Assembly: GCF_016785095.1 (NCBI RefSeq)
Contig: NZ_JAEKJB010000009.1
Location: forward strand, 310,001 to 374,000
DNA: 64,000 nucleotides
From: Alloalcanivorax marinus
Lineage (GTDB): Bacteria; Pseudomonadota; Gammaproteobacteria; Pseudomonadales; Alcanivoracaceae
Direction: 5' to 3'
Shown: piece by piece, positions 1 to 7,947 of the stretch
How positions within the stretch are numbered: the first letter of the stretch is position 1
Layout of the letters: every line of letters begins with the position of its first letter
Program-made: the position numbers and the translations under genes
Notes under the pieces: generated by a model
The model's input: the letters and a program-made list of their open reading frames with translations, nothing else
What the model was told of the DNA's origin: nothing
The model's database searches: none

Positions 1-514
1 CTTTCCACGAACCGAGCGGTTCGCTGTGCCACGCCAGCAACGCATAGAGCACCCAAACCAAGACCCCCATGGATAACGGAACAAAAACCAGCCCAGTGCC
101 AATGCCGGCCCACATCATCCACCGATCAAACCGTCCCAGCCGTACCTCGAACTCGCCCTTTTCATAGCGAACAAAAGGCATGGCTCGCTTGAAATGTACG
201 AAAGAAAGACGCCCGGCACTTCGCTCGTAGATCCGCAGCAAGGCTTCACGCGGCGCCTTCTCCAACATGATCCCGGTGGCGGCATGGAAATGCTCCGTGG
301 CGGCCTGTTGCTGAAGGCATACCCTTTCCTGGCCTTGCACCCATTCCGAATTCAAAGCGGCTTCCACCGCTTTTAAACGATGCTTTTTTCGTTCAACAAG
401 GATGGGGTGAAACTTATGCGCATTCAGTAGAACGATCACCACCAGTAAGACGATGACAAGCAGCAGATTGCCCTTTTGCAGGCCTTCCGCCATAACCCTG
501 GTGAACTCTTCCAT
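1..514 (-). CDS. Membrane protein, partial (3' end outside window)
   Basis: An open minus-strand frame starts at the ATG at 514 and runs off the left edge with no stop, giving about 171 codons. A purine-rich ribosome site (GGGGGAGAGAGG) lies just before the ATG. Residues 16-32 (NLLLVIVLLVVIVLL) form one membrane segment and a second lies near residues 140-165 (WMMWAGIGTGLVFVPLSMG and following). Between them is a charged, probably cytoplasmic domain rich in Glu, Lys and Arg. I do not recognise the family. It ends upstream of the truncated AbiE toxin and reads in the same direction, but 81 bp and a palindrome separate them. The open frame, the good ribosome site and the membrane segments make it a real gene; the function is unknown. 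Confidence 0.65.
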   Translation of the reverse strand, partial: MEEFTRVMAEGLQKGNLLLVIVLLVVIVLLNAHKFHPILVERKKHRLKAVEAALNSEWVQGQERVCLQQQAATEHFHAATGIMLEKAPREALLRIYERSAGRLSFVHFKRAMPFVRYEKGEFEVRLGRFDRWMMWAGIGTGLVFVPLSMGVLVWVLYALLAWHSEPLGSWK

Positions 515-558
515 CCTCTCTCCCCCATTCCGAAAGAAATTTTTAGTTTTTCCATACT

Positions 559-579
559 TATCGTAGTCACACTACGATA
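559..579. promoter_or_regulatory. Perfect inverted repeat upstream of the partial membrane gene
   Basis: TATCGTAG and CTACGATA, 8 bp each, are separated by TCACA. The palindrome lies about 45 bp upstream of the start codon at 514 and about 17 bp beyond the stop of the toxin remnant. It is too short and AT-rich for a strong terminator, so an operator for the membrane gene is the likelier reading. Confidence 0.35.
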
Positions 580-595
580 TCTGCAATCCGGGCGG

Positions 596-1147
596 TCACT
601 CAGCCTGCCTGGCGATTCGGTTAAGCGACTGTTCCAGATGTTCTTTATCCGCATCCCGCTTTGCCTCGGACCGCCGGACAAGATTATGCAGCTTGCGGCG
701 CACACCTGGCAGCTCCCGAGCCTGGGGTAAGCCGATCAGTGCAAAATCAGGTCGTTCATCCTCCACCGACCACAGGAAGGCGCGCGAGGGCTCATCCAGC
801 CAACCCGTGACCCATCTTAGCAATCGCGCCCGACCGTCCAGCAGTTGATCCGCGCTGACCGGCTCGGCGGTCATGCCCTGAAAGTGGGAGTCGAATATGG
901 TGTGGAAATCCCTGGGTTCACTGGGCTGCAATATCTCCCAGGCCGGCTTAGGGTTGCAGGTCAGGTAGACCAGAAAAGTGCGCCAGAGCGATAGGTCCGC
1001 CCGCTCATCGTCCAGTAGCAAGCCGACATCGAAGAGATCACGAGGGTGTTGCCGAGACAGCGCGGCCGCCAGTTTGCCGGCGTACAGATCAGCGAAATCG
1101 ACCAGCAGCTGCACCCGATCCCTGTAGCGGCTATCCCAGGTGCTCAT
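596..1147 (-). pseudogene. AbiEii/type IV toxin-like nucleotidyltransferase, N-terminal domain missing
   Basis: 183 codons that match only the middle and C-terminal part of the AbiEii family (nucleotidyltransferase toxins of about 300 residues). The family hallmark FADLYAGKLAAALSRQHPRDLFDV appears at about residues 17-40 here but normally lies far inside the protein. The N-terminal nucleotidyltransferase core, with its GGT/GS motif and metal-binding Asp residues, is absent. The frame begins inside the last codons of the AbiEi gene (17-bp overlap), where a full toxin would need about 400 bp more. Either an in-frame deletion removed the catalytic half, leaving a dead toxin, or the remaining part has a different role. 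Family knowledge: AbiEii is normally co-expressed with its AbiEi antitoxin. Confidence 0.7.
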
Positions 1148-1943
1148 CCAGGTCTCCCGGCAACGTTATCTGGTAAGTCGGATGCAGACGCCCTCCTGAT
1201 ACCAGCGACCGCTTGCCGGAGCCCAGATCGACACCTTCCATGGAGACATGGGCCAACCAGGCATGCCGATGCCGTTCCGCCAGAGCGAGAAACAGCCGTT
1301 TGGCTTTCACACTGCGACAGTGACGCAACAGCAGCCCCACCCGCGCCGGTCGCAGGGTCGCCATTCCCTGCATCAGGGCATCCACCTCATACACCAGCGC
1401 CGCCCCCGGCGGCCGATCACACAGCTCCAGCATCGCCCGTTCCGGTGAAGAGCAAACGATGCCGTCCAGCTCGGCCAGCCGGCCCAGCCCTTGAGCCAAT
1501 AACTCTCTGTCAGACGTATTAGCTGTAAGACCTGGCAACGCCAGATCAAAAGGCGCACCGCCGCAGAACTCGAAACGCGCTTCAAGCGGTAACTTCGCCA
1601 CCCACCCCGGCGGCCGATCCGGACCATACAGGGTCACCACGGGAGCCTCTCCCAGGCGCAGATAATGCTCATACCCCTGTAGGGCCAGCGCGAAGCGCCC
1701 CCCCACATACAGCGACAGGCCCTCACGACTTTGCAGGCTACGCACCACCGACGGCCATTCCAGCCGTCCGCCTTTACGCAGGTAAACGCCACGCACCGGG
1801 GACTCCAACCAACCGCTGGCCACGTAGCGCGCCACCAGGCTGGTGGAATAACCGTGGGCTCGCAGCCAGCGACTGGATACCAGGGTGGTGTCATCCAGGC
1901 CGGACAAGAGCCGGTTTATGTGACTTATCTTTTGCTCACTCAT
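1131..1943 (-). CDS. AbiEi-family antitoxin / transcriptional repressor
   Basis: About 270 residues. The N-terminus holds a winged-helix segment (HINRLLSGLDDTTLVSSRWL... GVYLRKGG) typical of type IV antitoxins, followed by the long AbiEi C-terminal domain ending in the family-like TYQITLPGDL. AbiEi proteins neutralise the AbiEii toxin and repress their own operon by binding inverted repeats. I chose the ATG at 1943 (MSEQKISHINR) because family members begin at this point; a TTG at 1979 in the same frame is possible. The start codon sits inside an ACTCA-TAG-TGAGT palindrome. The gene looks intact although its toxin partner is truncated, which fits an antitoxin kept as a solitary protector. Confidence 0.75.
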   Translation of the reverse strand: MSEQKISHINRLLSGLDDTTLVSSRWLRAHGYSTSLVARYVASGWLESPVRGVYLRKGGRLEWPSVVRSLQSREGLSLYVGGRFALALQGYEHYLRLGEAPVVTLYGPDRPPGWVAKLPLEARFEFCGGAPFDLALPGLTANTSDRELLAQGLGRLAELDGIVCSSPERAMLELCDRPPGAALVYEVDALMQGMATLRPARVGLLLRHCRSVKAKRLFLALAERHRHAWLAHVSMEGVDLGSGKRSLVSGGRLHPTYQITLPGDLDEHLG

Positions 1944-1950
1944 AGTGAGT
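1938..1950. promoter_or_regulatory. Palindrome over the abiEi start codon, candidate operator
   Basis: ACTCA-TAG-TGAGT, a perfect dyad, covers the ATG at 1941-1943. A second TTTACTCAC half-site lies near 2006-2015 upstream. AbiEi repressors bind repeats in their own promoter, so autoregulation is plausible but inferred. Confidence 0.35.
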
Positions 1951-2224
1951 AAAATAGCGCCAAAGGAAACCATTGCCAACTACAACTTAGTTTATTAAAG
2001 GATGAATTTACTCACTTTAGGCGAGCTTTATCGCCTGGATGCAAACCAAAACGTCGCTTAGCGACCAAGCCACAGGATCGCTCTGGAGCGCGGCAGGCAA
2101 CAGTGGGCAAAAACGGAAAAAGGGGTCAGTGAGGAGAGACAATCCCTGTCAGCGATATCGCCGGGTGCAAACGCAAATCGGGGCTGGCATCAGCACGCCT
2201 TCCAGCCCTGCCAGCCGCCCCAAA

Positions 2225-2310
2225 CCCGATTATCTTGAGCCCGCGGTGGCCTCGCCCTGCTCCGCCACCGCGTTGCGATCCCGCACCGGCGGGCGGTCGT
2301 GGAGGTGCGG
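2225..2310 (-). pseudogene. Duplicated 3' tail of the araC-like gene (remnant)
   Basis: About 86 bp matches 4141-4226, the 3' end and flank of the AraC-family gene, with roughly seven or eight differences. The shared part includes CCGCCACCGCGTTGCGATCC and the sequence around it. Just after it, TCGATCAGGCGCAG (from 2312) matches the araC gene near 4321, so about 95 bp was lost inside the copy. The duplicate and the intact gene lie in the same orientation and bracket the Lrp and MFS genes. The remaining DNA between abiEi and this remnant (1980-2224) holds no gene I can support. Confidence 0.75.
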
Positions 2311-2360
2311 TTCGATCAGGCGCAGGCGAAGAACAAAAGCGTTTTGGTTTTTGTATAAAC

Positions 2361-2867
2361 TCAGCCCGGGCCCGGGGATGGGCCCCTCTCCAGGAAGGTG
2401 GACAGCGCGATGTAGCTGCGCACCGACCGCACCCCTTCCAGGCTCTGGATCTCCATCAGAAAGCTTTCCAGGGATTCGGTGTCATCAGCGCGTACCTTCA
2501 CCAGCACACAGCCGTCGCCGGCGACGGTATGCAGCTCTTCCACTTCCGGCCGGTCGGCGAAGGTAAGCAGTTTGCGCGTGGCGCTGTAGTTACTGGTATC
2601 GACCACCAGAAACGTCAGCAAGGTCCGGCCCAGTTTGCAGCCGTCGAGCACGGCCACGGTGCCCTTGATAACGCCATCGCGCTTGAGCCGCTTTACCCGA
2701 TCGTGCACGGCGGGGGCGGACAGGTTCACGATCTTGCTGAGTTCCGCGTAGCTGCGCGAGGCATCCTCGGCCAGCGCCCCTAATATTTTTCGGTCAATCG
2801 CGTCCAAATCAGCCGGATGATGGCGAACCTGCCGAACAGCATCTTTTTCTTTACCTGGGACGGGCAT
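2361..2867 (-). CDS. Lrp/AsnC-family transcriptional regulator
   Basis: 168 residues with the two-domain Lrp layout. An N-terminal winged helix-turn-helix (LDAIDRKILGALAEDASRSY, then the recognition helix SAPAVHDRVKRL and DGVIKG) occupies about residues 20-70. A C-terminal RAM/AsnC ligand-binding domain follows, with GDGCVLVKVRA and the SLESFLMEIQSLEGV segment. The ATG at 2867 was chosen because GGAGATAA lies about 10 nt upstream and the family N-terminus fits; longer in-frame extensions would run into the neighbouring gene. It is divergent from the MFS exporter at 2957 with about 90 bp between, the usual arrangement for a local regulator controlling its neighbour. The ligand is unknown. Confidence 0.85.
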   Translation of the reverse strand: MPVPGKEKDAVRQVRHHPADLDAIDRKILGALAEDASRSYAELSKIVNLSAPAVHDRVKRLKRDGVIKGTVAVLDGCKLGRTLLTFLVVDTSNYSATRKLLTFADRPEVEELHTVAGDGCVLVKVRADDTESLESFLMEIQSLEGVRSVRSYIALSTFLERGPSPGPG

Positions 2868-2956
2868 TTCCGGTTTATCTCCGAATTTTATCTCGAATAG
2901 ACTCCTTTTAACCGAATCATCTTCGAATGAAAACCTCTTTATCTGGAGACCCTCCC

Positions 2957-4138
2957 ATGCCCGCCGCCCTCTTCGCGCTGGCCATCGGCGCTTTCGGCAT
3001 TGGCCTGACCGAATTCGTCGTCGCCGGCATCCTGCCTCAAATCGCCACGGATTTCGGCGTCGACATTCCCTCGGCCGGTTTGATGGCCACCACCTACGCC
3101 CTGGGGGTGTTCGTGGGCGCCCCAATTCTGACCGTCCTCGGCGCCAAAGTGCCCCGCAAAACCCTGCTCATCGGGCTGGCGCTGATTTTCACGCTGGGCA
3201 ACGTGATCACCGCACTGGCGCCGACGCTGCCAATCGCGCTGGCGGGTCGTATTCTGACCGCGTTCAACCACGGTACCTTCTTTGGCGTCGGCTCCATCAT
3301 CGCCGCCTCCCTGGTCGCCCGTGAGCGGCAGGCCAGCGCCATCGCCTTTATGTTCTCGGGCCTGACCATGGCGAACCTGGTCGGGGTGCCGGCCGGCACC
3401 TGGCTCGCCCAGGTCTACGACTGGCGGCTGGTGTTCTGGCTGATCGCCGGCATCGGCCTGGTCACCGTGGTCAGTGTCGCGCTGCTGGTGCCGCGCATCG
3501 AAGCGGGCAAGGCCATCGCGCTGAAGACCGAGCTGCGCGCGTTCGTGGACCCGCAGGTGCTGCTGTCCATGGGCATCACCGTATTCGGCCCCGCTGCCTT
3601 CTTTACCTCCATCACCTACATCGCGCCGATGATGATTCAGGAAGCGGGGTTCTCGGAAGGCGGTGTCGCACGGCTGATGATCCTGTTCGGGCTCGGCCTG
3701 GCCGTGGGCAACTGGGTCGGCGGCCGCTTCGCCGACCGGTCCCTGCTCGGGACCCTGTTCGTGACCCTGGCGGCGCAGGCGGCGGTGCTGCTGGTGTTCT
3801 GGCTTGGCGTGGAGAACGGCATCCTGGCATCGGCTTCCGTATTCCTGATGGCCGCCTTCGGCTTCGCCACGGTCTCCCCAATCCAGAAGCTGGTGATGGA
3901 CCGAGCCAACCGGGCGGGCGCGCCCACCATGGCCGCCTCGGTGAACATCGGCATGTTCAACCTGGGCAACGCTCTAGGCGCCTGGCTGGGCGGCGCCACC
4001 ATCGCCGCCGGCTTTGGCCTGGCCTCGCCGAACTGGGCCGGCGCCGTGCTCTCGCTGGTGGCGCTGGGCCTGGCGGTTATCGCCTGGGCCAGCGCCGGGC
4101 AGGAAGGCTCCTCGGCGGTGAAACCAGAATCGCTCTGA
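2957..4138 (+). CDS. MFS transporter, DHA1 family (AraJ/YdhP-like)
   Basis: 393 residues with about twelve hydrophobic membrane segments. The early LTEFVVAGILPQIATDFGV signature, the loop-2 region GAKVPRKTLLIG and the GRILTAFNHGTFFGVGSIIA segment are typical of the DHA1 exporters that include AraJ, YdhP and NepI. These are proton-coupled inner-membrane efflux pumps for sugars, nucleosides or drugs; the substrate here cannot be told. The ATG at 2957 has a GGAG about 10 nt upstream; the ATG at 2927 in the same frame lacks one. It is divergent from the Lrp regulator and followed 7 bp later by the convergent araC-like gene. Confidence 0.88.
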   Translation: MPAALFALAIGAFGIGLTEFVVAGILPQIATDFGVDIPSAGLMATTYALGVFVGAPILTVLGAKVPRKTLLIGLALIFTLGNVITALAPTLPIALAGRILTAFNHGTFFGVGSIIAASLVARERQASAIAFMFSGLTMANLVGVPAGTWLAQVYDWRLVFWLIAGIGLVTVVSVALLVPRIEAGKAIALKTELRAFVDPQVLLSMGITVFGPAAFFTSITYIAPMMIQEAGFSEGGVARLMILFGLGLAVGNWVGGRFADRSLLGTLFVTLAAQAAVLLVFWLGVENGILASASVFLMAAFGFATVSPIQKLVMDRANRAGAPTMAASVNIGMFNLGNALGAWLGGATIAAGFGLASPNWAGAVLSLVALGLAVIAWASAGQEGSSAVKPESL

Positions 4139-4145
4139 AGCCCGA

Positions 4146-5042
4146 TTATCTTGAACCTGCAGTGGCCGCGCCCTGCTCCGCCACCGCGTTGCGATCCCGC
4201 ACCGGCGGGCGGCCATGGAGGCGCGCGTATTCCCGGGTGAACTGGGACACGCTGGCATAGCCCACCTCGAAGGCGGCGCGGCTAGCGCTTTTGCCCTCCG
4301 AGATCAGCAGGCGGCGCGCCTCGATCAGGCGCAGCTGCTTCTGGAATTGCAGCGGTGAGAGGGAGGTCACCGCGCGAAAATGCCGGTGAAAGGCGGAGCG
4401 GCTCATGCCGGCCGCGTTGGCCAGCTGCTCGACGGTCAGGAGCCGGGCGTAGTCCCGGCGCAGCAGGGCCACGGCCCGGCCGATGCGGCGCACCCGGCTC
4501 TCTGGCAGGCCAAGATGACGAATCGCCGGCCCCTGCCGGCCCAGCAACAGCCAGTAATGGATCTCACGGACCAGGGACGGGCCCAGCACCGCCAGCGAGC
4601 GCGGCTGTTCCAGCAACCGCACCAGACGCCACACCGCGTCCCGGAGCTGAACCTCGGCGTCATCAAAGGCCGGCTCCTTCGACGCCTCGTGAGCACCCAG
4701 GGTCATATCCAGCTCGGCGATCACCGTCGGGTCCAGATCCAAGGCCACCGCCAGATACGGGCGGGCGGCGCTGGCTTCGCGGATACCGCTGACGGTGGGC
4801 ACATTGGCGGTGACGATCATGGAATCGCCGGCGGCGAAGGTGACGGTGCGCGGGCCGATGGTGACCCGCTTGCTGCCTTGCAGCACCAGGCACACCAGCG
4901 GCTTGCTGATGGCGTGCTCCAGCGCGCCGGGGCGCTCGGCCGACACCAGAAACAGCCCGGGCACCGGCGTGGTGGCGATCCCCGCCGTATTGGCCTGCAA
5001 TCGGGTGTAGCGGCGCACCGCCTGGCACAGAGCATCGGACAT
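4146..5042 (-). CDS. AraC-family regulator with AraC_N cupin-like domain
   Basis: 298 residues. An N-terminal AraC_N domain (about 20-180; KPLVCLVLQGSKRVTIG and FAAGDSMIVTANVPTVSGI) precedes a double helix-turn-helix AraC domain (about 195-290; LTVEQLANAAGMSRSAFHRHF and GYASVSQFTREYARLHG). Such proteins usually activate a neighbouring gene in response to a small molecule. It is divergent from the monooxygenase-like gene at 5174, so the 131-bp gap between them probably holds the shared control region. Its 3' end is duplicated at 2225-2310. Confidence 0.88.
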   Translation of the reverse strand: MSDALCQAVRRYTRLQANTAGIATTPVPGLFLVSAERPGALEHAISKPLVCLVLQGSKRVTIGPRTVTFAAGDSMIVTANVPTVSGIREASAARPYLAVALDLDPTVIAELDMTLGAHEASKEPAFDDAEVQLRDAVWRLVRLLEQPRSLAVLGPSLVREIHYWLLLGRQGPAIRHLGLPESRVRRIGRAVALLRRDYARLLTVEQLANAAGMSRSAFHRHFRAVTSLSPLQFQKQLRLIEARRLLISEGKSASRAAFEVGYASVSQFTREYARLHGRPPVRDRNAVAEQGAATAGSR

Positions 5043-5173
5043 GGCCCATTGTTATCCAGCCGCCAAGTCCGGTACAGCCTGATCGGCACAATCAGGCAAA
5101 CCATAGCGCGCTTCAGGCACCGCCGGGCGGCGTGCCACCGCTACCGTGGAAGCCTCAGCAAAGGAGGTGAACC

Positions 5174-5596
5174 ATGACCGACAAGACCCCACGCCAACCC
5201 GGCCCCACGCCGGAACCCGCCGTCACCGACCTCGCCCGCCCGCACCGGGGCGTGGAAGTCTCCGGTGAGGACGGCCAGGAAGGCCGCAAAGCCTTCTACA
5301 TTCATATCGAGGCCCTGCCCGGCAAGGAGCAGGAGGTGCTGCGCATGCTGGAAGACATCCTCGGCTGCGTCCGCGAAGAGCCGGCCACCGGCCCCTGGTA
5401 CGCGGTGCGGTACTCGCAACGGGTGTTCGGCATCTTCGAAGTGTTTCCCGACCGGGCCGGTCGCCAGGCCCATGTAGAGGGCGGCGGCGGCGACATCTTC
5501 CGCGACCTGCAACGAATGAACGCCATCCTGGCCCGCCCGGCCCACGTGCACCGCCTGGATGTATTAATGAGCAAGGAAATATTCGCCCGGCGCTGA
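5174..5596 (+). CDS. Antibiotic biosynthesis monooxygenase (ABM)-like protein
   Basis: 140 residues. After a Pro-rich N-terminal tail of about 35 residues comes a single ferredoxin-like ABM fold: AFYIHIEALPGKEQEVLRML, then GPWYAVRYSQRVFGIFEVFPD and a C-terminal AHVHRLDVL strand. ABM proteins are small dimeric cofactor-free oxygenases or quinol-modifying enzymes. The start is secure because AAAGGAGGTGAACC sits directly before the ATG. The substrate cannot be deduced. The divergent AraC-family gene is the likely regulator. Confidence 0.7.
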   Translation: MTDKTPRQPGPTPEPAVTDLARPHRGVEVSGEDGQEGRKAFYIHIEALPGKEQEVLRMLEDILGCVREEPATGPWYAVRYSQRVFGIFEVFPDRAGRQAHVEGGGGDIFRDLQRMNAILARPAHVHRLDVLMSKEIFARR

Positions 5597-5796
5597 CCGC
5601 CTCGGCGGGGTCCGTCGGCCCCGCCCGCCCAGCGCGAACGTCGAGGCGCCGTCCCCGACGCGGCATCCTGAGACGCACATCTCATTCAACGTGCATCCGC
5701 GCATCACCACGGGTTGCGTTCTTGCTCCCATCCCACAAAATTCAAACCCTTGAACGACCACCCGAGCGATTAACCCGACCCGCCGCGAGTTTTTTC

Positions 5797-7428
5797 ATGT
5801 CCGAGCACCCGATCCTGACCATCACCGACATGTACATCCCCGGCTCCTACGCCGCCATCACCGCCGCCACCGAGGACCACCAGTGGAGCGCGCTCACGGA
5901 ACGCCTGGAGCGCACCGCCAGGGACTACCGCAACACGCCGTCCCTGCATACCGTGGCGCAGCTGGAAGGCAGCCTGTACGCCATGACCCGCGCCGATCGC
6001 GAGGCGATCGAGGCCTGGGTCGAGGCCGAGCCCCACAACCCCTGGAGCTGGCTGGTCCGTGGCCTGGCGGATACCTATGCCGGCCTCGCCGCCCGGGGCG
6101 AGGAAACCGCCGACATGCTCACCGAGGCCGAATGGGAGCAGGTGGGCATGTACATGACCCGGGCCCGGGCACCGCTGGGCCGCGCCCTGGAGCTCGGTGT
6201 TCAACCGGGGCCGGCGCTGGCCGCCATCGGCCAGGCCGCCACGGTGATGGGGCTCACCGAGGAAGACCACCAGGCGCTGATGGCGGAAGTGACGGAAGCG
6301 GACCCGAACTGGCTGCCCGCCTGGGCCAACGCCCTGGCCCGCAGCGAAGCCCGCTGGGGCGGCAGTCTCGCGCACATGGGCGAAGTGCTGAAGCTGGCCG
6401 AGCAGGCCATCACCGCCCCGGAACTGCACCAGGCACTGACCGCCGAATACTGGTGGTGGCGCGCCAACCGGGCCGCCGCCATCGACGGCGACCTGGTCAC
6501 CGCCCGCGGCCACGCCCGCGCCGGCCTGGAACACTGCCCGCCGGGGCGCATGCGCGCCAACCTGCTGGTACAGGAAGCACAGATCCTCTCCGCCATCGGC
6601 GTCTCCGCCCAGGAGGTCGCGGAAGCCTGGCAGGCCGCCGTCGACGCCTCCCCCAACGAACCGGACCACCAGTTCGACCTGGGCCTGGCCTGGGTGGTGG
6701 CCGGCGACATCGAAAAAGCCACCGCCGTATTCGCCAAGCTGGCGGAAAACCCCAGCCCCAAAGGCACCGATGCCGCCAACTTTCTGGGGCGGCGCCTGGC
6801 GCGCGGCGATCGCGGCTTCCCACGAGACCGCGCGGCAGCGGAGCGCTGGTTCCACCTGGCCGCCGAGCGGGGCCCCACCGGCAAGCTCAACCTGGCCGAA
6901 CTGCGCCTGACCGACGACCCGCAATCCGAAGAAGCCCTGGCCCTGTGCCGCGCCGCCATCGAGGAAGGCAACGGCTACGGCGCCCTGCCCCTGGCCCGCG
7001 CCCACCTGGCCCGGGGCGAACAGGCCGAAGCCCGGGCGGTGCTGATCGACGTGCCCGCCGACTTCGCCGCCTGCAAATACGCCCTGGCCCGGGGCCTGGA
7101 CGAAGGCTGGTTCGGCGCCGCCGACCCGCTCGCCGCCCTCAAGGTCAGCAGCAGCGTGCTGCCCCAGGTGTTCGACCCCTATCTCTCCGTGCTGCACATG
7201 ACCCTGCTCAGCGCCCAGGGCCACTGGGACGCCGCCCGGGAACACGGCGGCTGGCTGCTCCAGGAAACCGCCGAAGGCCGGCTCGAACTGCCCGACCCGC
7301 TGCTCAACGAAGTCCAGCGGCTGATGGCCGAGATTCCCAAACCCGGCCTCGGCGGCCTGCTGAAACGCACCTTCAGCAACACCCGCCTGCGGATGGAAGT
7401 GGAATCGCCGGAGCTGTGGGCCACCTGA
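5797..7428 (+). CDS. TPR/helical-repeat protein, possibly DUF4034-like
   Basis: About 543 residues, Ala/Glu/Leu-rich and helical throughout. The N-terminal third (ALTERLERTARDYRN, then AWVEAEPHNPWSWLVRGLADTYAG) resembles DUF4034-type proteins. The middle carries TPR-like segments (EPDHQFDLGLAWVVAGDIEKA) and Sel1-like stretches (AAERWFHLAAERGPTGKLNLAEL). No signal peptide or catalytic motif is visible, so a cytoplasmic scaffold is likely. I placed the start at ATG 5797 (MSEHPILTITD); a TTG at 5722 in frame would add 25 unlikely residues. It is free-standing, with 200 bp of GC-rich DNA before it and the hipBA operator 23 bp after its stop. Confidence 0.7.
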   Translation: MSEHPILTITDMYIPGSYAAITAATEDHQWSALTERLERTARDYRNTPSLHTVAQLEGSLYAMTRADREAIEAWVEAEPHNPWSWLVRGLADTYAGLAARGEETADMLTEAEWEQVGMYMTRARAPLGRALELGVQPGPALAAIGQAATVMGLTEEDHQALMAEVTEADPNWLPAWANALARSEARWGGSLAHMGEVLKLAEQAITAPELHQALTAEYWWWRANRAAAIDGDLVTARGHARAGLEHCPPGRMRANLLVQEAQILSAIGVSAQEVAEAWQAAVDASPNEPDHQFDLGLAWVVAGDIEKATAVFAKLAENPSPKGTDAANFLGRRLARGDRGFPRDRAAAERWFHLAAERGPTGKLNLAELRLTDDPQSEEALALCRAAIEEGNGYGALPLARAHLARGEQAEARAVLIDVPADFAACKYALARGLDEGWFGAADPLAALKVSSSVLPQVFDPYLSVLHMTLLSAQGHWDAAREHGGWLLQETAEGRLELPDPLLNEVQRLMAEIPKPGLGGLLKRTFSNTRLRMEVESPELWAT

Positions 7429-7450
7429 GCCGGGGCAGCCCTTGTCTTAT

Positions 7451-7580
7451 TGATCACTAAAAAGTACAAAATGACGCCTTATGTACATTAATAAGTACAC
7501 AAGGCATAAAGGCGACCTTGACGAATCACAAGGAACGCCATAACGTACATTTAACGCCAATTTGTACGTTTTAGTGATCA
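7451..7580. promoter_or_regulatory. hipBA promoter/operator bounded by a 20-bp inverted repeat
   Basis: TGATCACTAAAAAGTACAAA (7451-7470) is repeated in reverse, with one mismatch, at 7561-7580, ending 1 nt before the hipB ATG. Between the arms are three more GTAC-centred sites (7483-7486, 7495-7498, 7545-7548), one of them the palindrome ATGTACAT. The region is AT-rich inside a GC-rich neighbourhood. HipB-type dimers bind repeated palindromes and bend promoter DNA, so this is the likely autoregulatory operator array. Confidence 0.65.
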
Positions 7581-7581
7581 A

Positions 7582-7947
7582 ATGCCCCGGACAGTCGATT
7601 CTCCCGTTTATCAAAAGGCCCAGATTCTCGATGCCCTGCGCGACACCGGCGCCCTGATCGCCGAGGCCCGCAAGGCGCGCGGCTGGTCCCAGACCGACCT
7701 GGGCGCGCGCCTGGGCAAGGTGGACCGGCGGCACGTGAGCGCCCTGGAAAAAGGCGACCCGAAGGTCGACGTCGGCCTGGTGGTGGCGGCCCTGTGGCTG
7801 CTTGACCTGCCCCTGCTGGCGACCCTGCCCCAACCGGGCCAGCCCACCCCAAAAGGGTATTACCGGGTCGCCGAGAACCGCGCCGGCGCGCGCCGCCCCA
7901 CCAGCCGGCGCCGGTTCCGGCCCCAGGACGTCGACAATGATTTCTGA
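7582..7947 (+). CDS. hipB: HipB-like Xre antitoxin
   Basis: 121 residues with one Xre helix-turn-helix at about 24-75 (LIAEARKARGWSQTDLGARL, then HVSALEKGDPKVDVGLVVAALWLLDL). The C-terminal tail is basic and disordered (RRPTSRRRFRPQDVDNDF). HipB antitoxins bind HipA and repress the operon. The ATG follows directly on the right arm of the inverted repeat without a clear ribosome site, so a leaderless or weakly translated start is possible. It overlaps hipA by 11 bp, which supports translational coupling. Confidence 0.85.
   Translation: MPRTVDSPVYQKAQILDALRDTGALIAEARKARGWSQTDLGARLGKVDRRHVSALEKGDPKVDVGLVVAALWLLDLPLLATLPQPGQPTPKGYYRVAENRAGARRPTSRRRFRPQDVDNDF

Noticed and set aside
5770..7245. 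491-codon minus-strand frame opposite the TPR-like gene
   Set aside because: Gly/Gln-rich shadow of a high-GC gene; no start signal and no known domain.
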